Part shown: positions 14,158 to 24,996 of the stretch, piece after piece
How the letters are laid out: the number at the start of each line of letters is the position of its first letter
Numbering within the stretch: the stretch's first letter is position 1
Origin: Trichomonas vaginalis G3
Lineage: Eukaryota; Parabasalia; Trichomonadida; Trichomonadidae
Assembly: GCF_026262505.1 (NCBI RefSeq)
Contig: NC_067204.1
Span: forward strand, 4,931,797 to 4,995,796
DNA length: 64,000 nt
Reading direction: 5' to 3'
Made by a program: the position numbers and the translations under genes
The notes under the pieces: model-generated
Databases searched by the model: none
Seen by the model: only the letters and a program-made list of their open reading frames with translations
What the model was told of the DNA's origin: nothing

Positions 14158-15174
14158 ACTTTGAACGGCGTGTGGGCAATTTTAACGACATTTTTTAACG
14201 CGATACGAGCGTAAGTCCATAGAATGTGTTTTGAGGGAAACTATAAAAATCCAAAATAGAGGTAAGTGCGCCATTATTACCTGCGAAGTTACATGGAATA
14301 AATCGAAGAGTAAGTACAAGATGATCTTGCATCTTTCCAAGTAAATGAAATTTATTAAAATTAAGATGATAATATTCATTTATAGTATGTGTATGATGTT
14401 TTTTCAAAATTTCTTCAAATAAAATGCAGAGAGAGGGTCAAAGTTGCTATTTGTCACTTTTCCACAAGAATATAATGGGGACAAAGTTATCATATAGTTG
14501 ATCTCATTCACTGAGGTGAGAGATGCGTGTAGTGTAATGGGATAAACAGTGGGATTGCTGCTCTAAGTCCTAGGTTCGAGACACATTGGCTTCATTTTTC
14601 TCTTTTTTATTGACGTAAACTATTCAATTTTTGTGTTCTCCATTCAAATTTCAGAATTTTTTTTGCAGATTTCACGCTACATTCGAAGTTACCTTTTGTA
14701 ACAACCACCACTGCCTACGAAAGACGAAAGTGTGTCACGATTTCACCCGGAAATCCGACGGTTGTTTAAGAGTAAGCACTTTTGGTCGTATATTAATTTA
14801 ACTAATATGAATTTGGATTGTGCTTTCCTTATTGATGTAATGAATATTTTCACTAATAAAAAATGAAATATACACAAGAAAAAAATTATTCAAAAATTAT
14901 CATTGCATTTTATTTGAAGAAATTTTGAAAAAACATCATACACATACTATAAATGAATATTATCATCTTAATTTTAATAAATTTCATTTACTTGGAAAGA
15001 TGCAAGATCATCTTGTACTTACTCTTCGATTTATTCCATGTAACTTCGCAGGTAATAATGGCGCACTTACCTCTATTTTGGATTTTTATAGTTTCCCTCA
15101 AAACACATTCTATGGACTTACGCTCGTATCGCGTTAAAAAATGTCGTTAAAATTGAACCGCGCCCACTTTGAAC
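14158..15174. mobile_element. Non-autonomous MULE-like element with 9-bp target duplication
   Basis: Comparison with copies 2 and 3 shows a clean insertion: ACTTTGAAC occurs at 14158-14166 and 15166-15174 but once elsewhere (near 24238). The 999-bp element (14167-15165) has inverted arms of about 250 bp that begin after a diverged tip of ~11 bp (GGCGTGTGGGC versus GGGCGCGGTTC) with AATTTTAACGACATTTTTTA. Long arms and a 9-bp duplication are the hallmarks of Mutator-like elements, which T. vaginalis carries. No transposase is present. Identical 70-codon ORFs in both arms are arm sequence, not genes. Confidence 0.85.
14524..14600 (+). ncRNA. tRNA-like segment inside the MULE-like element
   Basis: TAGTGTAATGG (14530-14540) fits the Pol III A box, and GGTTCGAGAC (14573-14582) fits the B box, at tRNA-like spacing. 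A T-run follows at about 14603. I could not fold a proper acceptor stem or T stem, so it is a decayed tRNA gene or a tRNA-derived sequence rather than a working tRNA. Confidence 0.4.
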
Positions 15175-15911
15175 AAATCCGATTTATGCATTGAACTACA
15201 CTACATAGAGATAAAATTAATAATTTTCATTTGAAATGTTGGTTATATGTCTAATTATATGGTATATAACATTTAACTCAACTTATGATAAAATAATGTT
15301 TTAAGATTAAGAAAATTTCTAACTATTTGCCCAAAGGTATGCACTACATAAACTATATCGACAAAATAATGATTTCAAATGAACATTAAATTTAAATGAA
15401 TAAGAGAGAAAAAATAAGTGAAATGTGATTAAAAATACTATACTACATAGTTGCTGACTGCGTAAGGAAGTGAGATGTACTTATCAATAGCACATCGTCA
15501 AGACAAGAGTGACTGATTTGACAGAATGTAACTTTTATGACAACGATCAATTAATTTTTAATAATTTGTATACCAATATAGTAAATTTACTATTTAATCA
15601 ACAACCGATTATCATAAATACAATTTTTTGTTTAAATTGAACAATTGAATTATGCAAATTTATAAAAAAAGGTTTGTTTGTTCCATTTATATTAAAATTT
15701 TTACCTTCAAAAAAATTGAATGATATTCGTCTAAAAAGATAATTTAATGAAATCGAATATTAATATGAACTCGGATATAATTTACGATACATCCCATTTG
15801 AAATTCAAAGGTTGTAAAAATTGTTGTTCGATATATTCAAGCAAATATTGTTTAATATATTGAATTGAACAAGCCATAACACTTCCGCATTTTTTGAAGG
15901 TATGCAACAAA
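15175..15911. other. Intergenic DNA upstream of protease B copy 1
   Basis: About 740 bp, AT-rich, with no open frame of note. It is near-identical to 24247-24984 and 38684-39423. I see no repeat or RNA gene in it. Confidence 0.7.
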
Positions 15912-15920
15912 TTCAATTTT
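15912..15920 (+). promoter_or_regulatory. Initiator-like motif upstream of protease B copy 1
   Basis: TTCAATTTT, three bases before the ATG at 15924. It supports 15924 as the start because the upstream in-frame codons have no ATG. Confidence 0.4.
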
Positions 15921-15923
15921 ATA

Positions 15924-17858
15924 ATGTTTTTGTTGCTTTTTTTAGCCAATTCTCATGAATTTAGATGCATGCATAATGAGAATGAAGATTGGCTCGTTCC
16001 AAAAATAGATCCTTCTTCAATAAAGCATCAAAAGAGAAAATTGCAAGAATCTTCATGGCAAAACATTCGTATTAAAATTGTTACAGATTTCATCACAGGT
16101 GAACTCGATGATGATCTTAAATGTAAAAGTATCGGACAACAAATTTCATGGAGATACGGCACAATTACATGTACAGAAGAAGATTTTTTAAATGCGTCAC
16201 GAAAAGCGAATCTTTTAAGGACATTGGATAATGTTAGAATATATTTAGAGAAGTTGCTTAAAGTAATACCTGTTTCAGGCCCAATTACAATGGAGACTTC
16301 TTCATCGAACTCTTTTACATACTCTCCAAAGAAAAGTTATACAGGCTATGATTTAATATTACCAGTTGTTCTTAGGAATTTCGGTAGTGATAGTCCTCTT
16401 GCAATGGCTGGCCCTACTGATTATGATTCTGTCTATAGTCGTCCAATCAGTGGCATTGTATACTTAAATACGAAGCAAATACCAGACAATACTCAAAGCG
16501 AATCAACATGGCAACGTTGGTTCTTCCAAGTTTTAATTCATGAAATTTGTCATGCACTTGGTGTTACTGATTCAATGTTTTCTTGGTATCATCCTTATGA
16601 GAACTCACAACCATATAACAATCCAACATGTCAACTTACAATACACAAGAAGTCTTTCACATTCTTAACAACTCCTTATTCTCACATCTTCGCGAAGAAA
16701 CGATATGGTGTTGAAACATTCTCAAATGGAACTCACAGTTGTCCATCAGGTATCGAAATTGAAGACGGTGGCGGTTACGGAACAGCCGGTTCCCACCTTG
16801 AAGGACGTGCTTTCTATTCAGAGTTAATGACAGGAAGTTCGATGTCTGATGCATCAGGTCCATTTGAGAGACTTACAGATGCAGTGATGGCAATATTACA
16901 AGATACAGGAAATTACAAGTGTGATTGGAGATATGCACAACCACTTGTTTGGGGTAATCCAGAATCAACAATTGGTGGCCAACCAATCAATGACTTTGCA
17001 ACAGGTCCTCCATCTAAAGTTTTCCCCGATCACTACATGAAGAAACCAAATGGTGACAATCTTGGTGCCACAGGCTTCAACTTCAAGACATGGGGAAGTT
17101 GGCTTCCATTAAAAGCTGATTCTGAAATTTCATGTCCAAGCCAATTCATTAACTATCAACAATATTGTGGTCCAGCACGTTATGAGTTTTATAATCCGTT
17201 GAAAGCAGATTTTCAATACAACAAATATATTTTTGACTTCATCAATGTAACATATCCTTCCAATAGTTGCCCAGATGGTCAAGCAATTTTACCTGGAGCA
17301 TCTGAGTATGGAAATGTATACGATGTTTGTGGAACATATAAATGCAACAAATATGATAGTTACACGATGAATGTAACTACATTTGAAAAAACAACCACAA
17401 TCACATGCAATAAGAGCAATGTCGGTCAAGCATTCTATTATTATATTCCTGCCAGCTATGGTTATGTGTTAAGAGCAGCATATTGTGTCCATCCAGAAAT
17501 ATTCTGCAGAACAGTTAAACTTCATGAAATGAATTTTGTTGCTGATCCATTCGATCCAAATTCAGTCCAACTTCAAGATCCATATAAAACACCAACTCCA
17601 ACACCAAAGCCAACACCGAATACACAATCTTCAGGAGACTCAACATCAAGCACAAATGGATCAGGTGAATCAGGCAACAATGACTCCAAATCAAATAATG
17701 GAAAGAAAGGAATCTCATCTAAGGTGTGGATCATCGTTGGCGTCATTATCGGTGTAGTTGTTATTATCGCCCTTATTGTCACTATTATTGTTTGCAAAGC
17801 CAAAGGCAGTAAGGAAACAGCAAGCGATGACAAAATTAATAAGGATTTCTTAGTATAA
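15924..17858 (+). CDS. GP63-like (leishmanolysin, M8) surface metalloprotease B, copy 1
   Basis: The frame is open from 15894, but that codon is TTG. The first ATG is 15924, giving 644 residues beginning MFLLLFLANSHEF, which aligns exactly with protease A. HEICH is again at 206-210 (FQVLIHEICHALGV), followed by GSHLEGR and ELMTG. The central part (about 200-290) is almost identical to A, whereas the N-terminal third and the region 400-600 differ, suggesting gene conversion of the catalytic core. A Thr/Pro/Ser/Asn/Gly-rich stalk leads to a transmembrane helix at about 601-624 and a 20-residue tail ending DFLV. The stop reads TAAA, the tetranucleotide used as a poly(A) signal in T. vaginalis. 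Confidence 0.95.
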   Translation: MFLLLFLANSHEFRCMHNENEDWLVPKIDPSSIKHQKRKLQESSWQNIRIKIVTDFITGELDDDLKCKSIGQQISWRYGTITCTEEDFLNASRKANLLRTLDNVRIYLEKLLKVIPVSGPITMETSSSNSFTYSPKKSYTGYDLILPVVLRNFGSDSPLAMAGPTDYDSVYSRPISGIVYLNTKQIPDNTQSESTWQRWFFQVLIHEICHALGVTDSMFSWYHPYENSQPYNNPTCQLTIHKKSFTFLTTPYSHIFAKKRYGVETFSNGTHSCPSGIEIEDGGGYGTAGSHLEGRAFYSELMTGSSMSDASGPFERLTDAVMAILQDTGNYKCDWRYAQPLVWGNPESTIGGQPINDFATGPPSKVFPDHYMKKPNGDNLGATGFNFKTWGSWLPLKADSEISCPSQFINYQQYCGPARYEFYNPLKADFQYNKYIFDFINVTYPSNSCPDGQAILPGASEYGNVYDVCGTYKCNKYDSYTMNVTTFEKTTTITCNKSNVGQAFYYYIPASYGYVLRAAYCVHPEIFCRTVKLHEMNFVADPFDPNSVQLQDPYKTPTPTPKPTPNTQSSGDSTSSTNGSGESGNNDSKSNNGKKGISSKVWIIVGVIIGVVVIIALIVTIIVCKAKGSKETASDDKINKDFLV

Positions 17859-18580
17859 ATTTAATAATTTTTTTTTGACATGCAAGCTTTATCTCCCAAT
17901 TTTCTATAATAAAAAGTTAATATTTTATAAATCTCTGCTTAGTTCCTAACATGGCTATTATACTCTTTTGCCATTAGAATAAAGATATGTTGATATTATC
18001 GGAGCGTTTAAAGAATAAAAATTTTAAGTCTTCAATTTTGGTTTGGTTTAAGTGCTTCTATCTCTCAATCTAAAAAAGATTGTAGCTATATATACTCGCA
18101 TGGACTCATGCATAGAATTAGTATATTTTCACTGAATGAAAACAAATCTATCTCCAGGAAAAAACCGAAAATTAGAGATTACAAAATTTTTTATGAACGA
18201 CTAATGAAAGTCTCTAAATTTTAATTTTTATAGTATATTGCTCTAAACAATGTTTGTAAAATTTATTGATATGTAATGATTTCATGATATTGTGATATCA
18301 ATGTGTTTTGAATTAAAATTTGCTTGAAAACTAATAATCTGGACAAAAGAATTGTGAAACAAAGTTTATTAATATTTTATAGAAGGATTATATAATAGAA
18401 ATTGGTTATACTTACATTTTTGGTCAATCAATTTTGAAAACAAGAAGATTTTAACGATGCTAAAATATTAAAGCTTATAAGATATTGTGCTTATTTATGA
18501 TTCTTTTTTGGATGTAATTCATGAATAAAAAAATTGATATCATTCTTTTTATTTTTTCTTTAATCATTGGAGTAAATTAA
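17859..18580. other. Intergenic DNA downstream of protease B copy 1
   Basis: About 720 bp of AT-rich DNA between protease B and element E1, repeated at 26932-27652 and 41371-42092. I see no gene or structured repeat in it. Confidence 0.7.
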
Positions 18581-19625
18581 GGGTTTCGTTTTGCTAAAAT
18601 TGTCACTTTTATAGCATATTTGTTTTTGGATGTTTTGCGAAACCAAAAAAAAACTATGATATACAATGTGTGTGTAAAGAAAATACTTTATTTACTAGTT
18701 AAAAAATCATTTGGTATTGATCAAGTTATTTTTTCTGGATAAGATATTATATGGATAATTGGATAGAAAATACAATTATATAATCTTGTACCTGGTTTAA
18801 TTAAGCTAATTGTCATCAGAAACTTGTAATTTTTATGAATTTCAGATTTTCTTTTCATTACTGCTTTTCTTAATAGGTCAAGTTCTTATTTACGTTATAA
18901 AGTATGATATTTACAAATATCAAGTTATCATGCTTTTTGAGAAATTATGAGAAACAAACAAAAAAAAAATAGGAATAGCAATGAATAGTGATGTGGGTAT
19001 AGAAAATGTAAGAGATATGAATGCAAAGCAATCAGTATTTAGGACATTGACCATAGATTTCGAAAAAAAAATGCTGCATATTGAGCAAAAACTATGATTA
19101 TATTATAAGGCTGTCATTTAAAGCATAATGAAACTATTCCCTTTTCATTTTAATCGAATAAGATAGTAAAGATTTTTGAATTAGCTAGAAACTGATGAGA
19201 TGTTTTCACAAATCAGATTTTTAATCTCTATAATGCATAATTCACTCAATATCTCAATTTTGATATTGCGAGATATTTTTGCTATCGGTTTCGCAATTTT
19301 GACACAATAGCAAGAGGGTTCTATAAGCATTATTATCAACGTAGAATCTGAATATCATATCAGAAAATGTCGCAAATCTGACATTTACCCGACCAAATAG
19401 CAAAAATAATTGAATACTTTTCGCCAAAACTTTAAAAATCGATAAAAATATGAAATATAGATATTAAAGAGACTTTTTATATAATATTCATAAAGATTTT
19501 CCAAAAATATGATACCGCAAAATTAAAAAAGTGACGTCTTGAGTGGAGTCAAAGGTCGAAATTGCTAGCTAAATGTTTTTTTAGCGAAATTGCGTATTGT
19601 ACGTTTTTTTCGCAAAACGAAACCC
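18581..19625 (+). mobile_element. E1, non-autonomous TIR element, copy a
   Basis: The element starts GGGTTTCGTTTTGC and ends GCAAAACGAAACCC, a 14-bp perfect inverted terminus; beyond it the two ends differ. The left side is flanked by TTAA and the right by TTAT. The combination suggests a TTAA-targeting family such as piggyBac or Kolobok, or a TA-targeting Tc1/mariner type; I cannot separate them. No transposase is encoded. A 65-codon ORF present in most E1 copies (for example 21111-21308) is interrupted in this copy by a small deletion and matches no family I know. Confidence 0.75.
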
Positions 19626-21836
19626 TTATTTTGAATGATTAATAAATTTTATACATCAAGGTTTTCAAAAGATTACAAAACCGCATGATCAAATTTTATA
19701 TATTATGCCAATACTAATATTCAATCCAATTTTTCCATAAAATTTTCCATACGATAGAGATGCATTTTTTAAAGAATGACAGCACAAAAATGATGGCTCT
19801 AAGTAACAAAAAGTTTCAAGTAGCAGCGCACTCAGTATTTTTAAAGTGTTGTTTCATTTAATTAACAAGAAGTTCAAAGACGACTTACGATTTATATCAA
19901 ATTGCAAATATTTTATCGAAAAATCTCATACATGCTTAAGTTTGTTTGTAATTTGTGATTTTATGTGAACACATATGTTATTTGCATCTAGAAATTCCTT
20001 GATTAATCAGAAAATATTAATAACTCTATCTTTCATTTAACACACGCACCTAATATTCCTTTTAGGTTCAATAAACTAATCACATTAAAATGTTCTTTAT
20101 ATAATATTTTTTCATTAATCCATCTGTATACTTTGATATCTTCTTGATAAATTTAAATGTTTCAATGTTAAAAATAAAATTATTTTCATAATTAGATTCT
20201 ACACGAGATCTGGACGCAAATAGCAAGATTGCTCACATAAGTTATATTATTTAATGATTTACGCTATGTAAAGAAATAATGTAAAGAAATTCACACGGTT
20301 GATTGATTAGTGTTAACCATTCATGCTATATAATATCGAATACAGATTAAAAGGTACATGTGAAGTACTTCACTATTTCAGCATCATTTTTCGTCTTCAT
20401 TTAATCTTAAAAATGAAAACCATTATTTGTTACCAATTATTGTATTATATGGGTGTTTAATTTATACCATAAGGGTTTCGTTTTGCGAAAAAAACGTACA
20501 ATACGCAATTTCGCTAAAAAAACATTTAGCTAGCAATTTCGACCTTTGACTCCACTCAAGACGTCACTTTTTTAATTTTGCGGTATCATATTTTTGGAAA
20601 ATCTTTATGAATATTATATAAAAAGTCTCTTTAATATCTATATTTCATATTTTTATCGATTTTTAAAGTTTTGGCGAAAAGTATTCAATTATTTTTGCTA
20701 TTTGGTCGGGTAAATGTCAGATTTGCGACATTTTCTGATATGATATTCGGATTCTACGTTGATAATAATGCATATAGAATAAGGGTTTCGTTTTGCTAAA
20801 ATTGTCACTTTTATAGCATATTTGTTTTTGGATGTTTTGCGAAACCAAAAAAAAAAAAAACTATGATATACAATGTGTGTGTAAAGAAAATACTTTATTT
20901 ACTAGTTAAAAAATCATTTGGTATTGATCAAGTTATTTTTTCTGGATAAGATATTATATGGATAATTGGATAGAAAATACAATTATATAATCTTGTACCT
21001 GGTTTAATTAAGCTAATTGTCATCAGAAACTTGTAATTTTTATGAATTTCAGATTTTCTTTTCATTACTGCTTTTCTTAATAGGTCAAGTTCTTATTTAC
21101 GTTATAAAGTATGATATTTACAAATATCAAGTTATCATGTTTTTTGAGAAATTATGAGAAACAAACAAAAATGAAAAAGATAGGAATAGCAATGAATAGT
21201 GATGTGGGTATAGAAAATGTAAGAGATATGAATGCAAAGCAATCAGTATTTAGGACATTGACCATAGATTTCGAAAAAAAAATGCTGCATATTGAGCAAA
21301 AACTATGATTATATTATAAGGCTGTCATTTAAAGCATAATGAAACTATTCCCTTTTCATTTTAATCGAATAAGATAGTAAAGATTTTTGAATTAGCTAGA
21401 AACTGATGAGATGTTTTCACAAATCAGATTTTTAATCTCTATAATGCATAATTCACTCAATATCTCAATTTTGATATTGCGAGATATTTTTGCTATCGGT
21501 TTCGCAATTTTGACACAATAGCAAGAGGGTTCTATAAGCATTATTATCAACGTAGAATCTGAATATCATATCAGAAAATGTCGCAAATCTGACATTTACC
21601 CGACCAAATAGCAAAAATAATTGAATACTTTTCGCCAAAACTTTAAAAATCGATAAAAATATGAAATATAGATATTAAAGAGACTTTTTATATAATATTC
21701 ATAAAGATTTTCCAAAAATATGATACCGCAAAATTAAAAAAGTGACGTCTTGAGTGGAGTCAAAGGTCGAAATTGCTAGCTAAATGTTTTTTTAGCGAAA
21801 TTGCGTATTGTACGTTTTTTTCGCAAAACGAAACCC
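19626..21836. repeat. 2.2-kb tandem unit, single copy in this gap
   Basis: The unit is an 843-bp spacer (19626-20468), a ~305-bp reverse-complement copy of the E1 right end (20473-20778), and a full E1 (20783-21836). The spacer holds no gene. The same unit occurs three times at 28701-36278 and two and a bit times at 43142-48484. Confidence 0.9.
20473..21836. mobile_element. E1 composite (inverted end plus E1 copy b)
   Basis: An inverted E1 right end (GGGTTTCGTTTTGCGAAAAA) runs to TATAGAA and joins a full E1 (20783-21836) at ATAAGGG. Together they form a 1.36-kb block with inverted ends of about 300 bp, starting at ATAA and ending at TTAA. E1b contains the 65-codon ORF intact (21111-21308). 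Confidence 0.75.
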
Positions 21837-22061
21837 TTAAGTAAATACTTATATTACTTCTTTTGCAATATGTAAAGATGATATATAATTAACCATTAAA
21901 AATTGTCATTTTTATCGGATAATTGAAATTTAAAAATAAACAAATTATAACACAAATCAATAATATATTTAATTGACAAATTATCAAGAATAATTGAATG
22001 ATTATTTTTTGAAGTTTAATTGAAATTATTCAATTAAATCAATTATTTCAATTTTTTTCAA

Positions 22062-23981
22062 ATGTTTTTCTTGTTTGTTCTAGCGAATTCACACGCATTT
22101 CAATGTATGCATAATGAAAATGAGTACTGGCTTGTTCCCAAAATAGATCTTGCTTCAATAAAGCATCAAAAGAGAAAATTAACAGAATCTTCATGGCGAA
22201 ACATTCGTATTAAAATCGTCACAGACTTTATCACATGGGAACTCGATGATGAATTTAAATGTAAGACCGTTGGGCAAACAATTTCATGGGAGCGTGGGAC
22301 ACATCTATGTACGGAAGATGATTTTTTAAATGCTTCACGAAGAGCGAATCTTTTAAGGACATTGGATAATGTTAGAATATATATAGAGAAGTTACTCAAA
22401 GTGATACCCGTTACAGGATCGATTACTATGGATTCGGCTGGTTCATATACTTTTACGTATTCTCCATTGAAAAGTTATACAGGCTATGATTTAATATTAC
22501 CAGTCGTTCTTAAGAATTTCGGTGGTGATAGTCCTCTTGCAATGGCTGGTCCAACTGGTTATGAAAGAACATACAAGCGTCCAATTAGTGGAATTATATA
22601 CTTAAATACAAAGAAAATTCCAGATAATACACAAAGTGAGTCAACATGGCAACGTTGGTACTTCCAAGTTTTAATTCATGAAATTTGTCATGCACTTGGT
22701 GTTACTGGTTCAATGTTTTCTTGGTATCATCCTTATGAGAACTCACAACCATATAACAATCCAACATGTCAACTTACAATACACAAGAAGTCTTTCACAT
22801 TCTTAACAACTCCTTATTCTCACATCTTCGCGAAGAAACGATATGGTGTTGAAACATTCTCAAATGGAACTCACAGTTGTCCATCAGGTATCGAAATTGA
22901 AGACGGTGGTGGTGAAGGCACATCTGGTTCCCACCTTGAAGGACGTGTTTTTTACTCAGATTTAATGACGGGAACTGTGATGTCTGATGCATCAGGGCCA
23001 TTTCAACGACTTACAGATGCAGTGATGGCCAATATACAAGATACAGGAAATTACAAGTGTGATTGGAAATATGCACAACCACTTGTATGGGGTAATCCAG
23101 AATCAACAATTGGTGGCCAACCAATCAATGACTTTGCAACAGGTGTTCCGTCTAAAGTTTTCCCCGATCACTACATGAAGAAACCAACCGGTGACAATCT
23201 TGGTGGAACGGGTTTTGACTTCAAAACATGGGGGAGTTCGTCGAGTGTTGTGAAAGACTCTGAGATTTCATGTCCAAGTAATGACATTAAATATCAGCAA
23301 TATTGTGGTCCGGCTCGTTATGAATTTTATAATCCATCAAAAGCTGATTTGCCTGCAAAGAGATATCTTTATGACTATATAAATGTTGCATATCCCCAAG
23401 ATAGCTGTCCTGATGGTCAAGCAATTTTGCCTGGAGCCACTCAATTTAGCAATGTTTTTGAATTATGTGCTCCATACAAATGTAATAAATATGATAGCTT
23501 TACACTGAACGTAACAACTCTCGGAAAAACAACTATTATAGAATGTAATAAGAGCAATGTTGGTGCAGCTTTTTCTTACGAAGTGCCTTCCTCATTTATT
23601 TCATATCCAAGAACAGCATATTGTGTTCATCCAGAAATATTCTGCAGATCAGTTAAACTTAATGAAATGAATTTTGTTGCAGATCCATTCGATCCAAACA
23701 CAGTCCAACTTCAAGATCCATATAAAACGCCATCTCCAACACCAAATACACCTGCGCTGAGCTCCCAAATAGAACCAACACCTGATCCAAATGAACCAAG
23801 TGAATCCGATGATTCTAAGTCAGATTCAGGTAAGAAAGGACTCTCAACCAAGATGTGGATCATCATTGGTGCATCGGTTGGGGCTGTTATTCTGATAATC
23901 CTTATTGTAACCATTATTGTGTGCAAGGTCAAAGGTAGTAAAGAGACGTCCAGTGATCATGATCAAGATTTATTTGTTTGA
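22062..23981 (+). CDS. GP63-like metalloprotease A, copy 2
   Basis: Residue for residue this equals copy 1 (HEICH at 206-210, His290, Met301, membrane helix 599-621) except for one spot. At about 23029-23036 the text GATGGCCAATATACAAG replaces GATGGCAATATTACAAG: an inserted C and a lost T seven bases apart. The frame is restored and two residues change from Ile-Leu to Asn-Ile, near position 324. The change lies in the conserved VMAxxQDTG segment after the Met-turn, so it could affect folding. The initiator-like TTCAATTTT precedes the ATG as in copy 1, and E1b lies 225 bp upstream. Confidence 0.95.
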   Translation: MFFLFVLANSHAFQCMHNENEYWLVPKIDLASIKHQKRKLTESSWRNIRIKIVTDFITWELDDEFKCKTVGQTISWERGTHLCTEDDFLNASRRANLLRTLDNVRIYIEKLLKVIPVTGSITMDSAGSYTFTYSPLKSYTGYDLILPVVLKNFGGDSPLAMAGPTGYERTYKRPISGIIYLNTKKIPDNTQSESTWQRWYFQVLIHEICHALGVTGSMFSWYHPYENSQPYNNPTCQLTIHKKSFTFLTTPYSHIFAKKRYGVETFSNGTHSCPSGIEIEDGGGEGTSGSHLEGRVFYSDLMTGTVMSDASGPFQRLTDAVMANIQDTGNYKCDWKYAQPLVWGNPESTIGGQPINDFATGVPSKVFPDHYMKKPTGDNLGGTGFDFKTWGSSSSVVKDSEISCPSNDIKYQQYCGPARYEFYNPSKADLPAKRYLYDYINVAYPQDSCPDGQAILPGATQFSNVFELCAPYKCNKYDSFTLNVTTLGKTTIIECNKSNVGAAFSYEVPSSFISYPRTAYCVHPEIFCRSVKLNEMNFVADPFDPNTVQLQDPYKTPSPTPNTPALSSQIEPTPDPNEPSESDDSKSDSGKKGLSTKMWIIIGASVGAVILIILIVTIIVCKVKGSKETSSDHDQDLFV

Positions 23982-24074
23982 ATTATCTTTTTTTGACCTT
24001 TTATTTAATTTATGATGCGTTAACTAAAATGAATTATGATTTATAATAAAATATCAATTATTTATGTCAAAACA

Positions 24075-24236
24075 AAATATCCATCTCGAGTTTTTCCATC
24101 TCATTACATGAAGAAACCAACCGGTGACAATCTTGGTGAATCAGGTTTTGACTTCAAGACATGGGAGTCTTCACCAGCTCTTATGAAAGACTCTGAAAAT
24201 TCATGTCCAAGCAAACGTTTGCAGGAATCATATTAA
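24075..24236 (+). pseudogene. GP63-like gene relic downstream of copy 2
   Basis: Same fragment as at 13994-14155 (SRVFPSHYMKKPTGDNLG and following), with no other protease sequence around it. The MULE-like insertion found next to the first relic is absent, showing the empty site. Confidence 0.8.
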
Positions 24237-24984
24237 TCACTTTGAACAAATCCGATTTATGCATTGAACTACACTACATAGAGATAAAATTAATAATTTT
24301 CATTTGAAATGTTGGTTATATGTCTAATTATATGGTATATAACATTTAACTCAACTTATGATAAAATAATGTTTTAAGATTAAGAAAATTTCTAACTATT
24401 TGCCCAAAGGTATGCACTACATAAACTATATCGACAAAATAATGATTTCAAATGAACATTAAATTTAAATGAATAAGAGAGAAAAAATAAGTGAAATGTG
24501 ATTAAAAATACTATACTACATAGTTGCTGACTGCGTAAGGAAGTGAGATGTACTTATCAATAGCACATCGTCAAGACAAGAGTGACTGATTTGACAGAAT
24601 GTAACTTTTATGACAACGATCAATTAATTTTTAATAATTTGTATACCAATATAGTAAATTTACTATTTAATCAACAACCGATTATCATAAATACAATTTT
24701 TTGTTTAAATTGAACAATTGAATTATGCAAATTTATAAAAAAAGGTTTGTTTGTTCCATTTATATTAAAATTTTTACCTTCAAAAAAATTGAATGATATT
24801 CGTCTAAAAAGATAATTTAATGAAATCGAATATTAATATGAACTCGGATATAATTTACGATACATCCCATTTGAAATTCAAAGGTTGTAAAAATTGTTGT
24901 TCGATATATTCAAGCAAATATTGTTTAATATATTGAATTGAACAAGCCATAACACTTCCGCATTTTTTGAAGGTATGCAACAAA
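24237..24984. other. Intergenic DNA upstream of protease B copy 2
   Basis: AT-rich DNA holding a single ACTTTGAAC-type site (24239-24247), the empty target of the MULE-like element of copy 1. No gene is visible. Confidence 0.7.
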
Positions 24985-24996
24985 TTCAATTTTATA

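Noticed and set aside
14195..15137. Two identical 70-codon ORFs as genes
   Set aside because: They are the same sequence in the two inverted arms of the MULE-like element.
15894..15923. Upstream start of protease B adding ten residues (MKVCNKFNFI)
   Set aside because: The codon is TTG. The first ATG is at 15924 and aligns with the start of protease A; the same applies to the other B copies.
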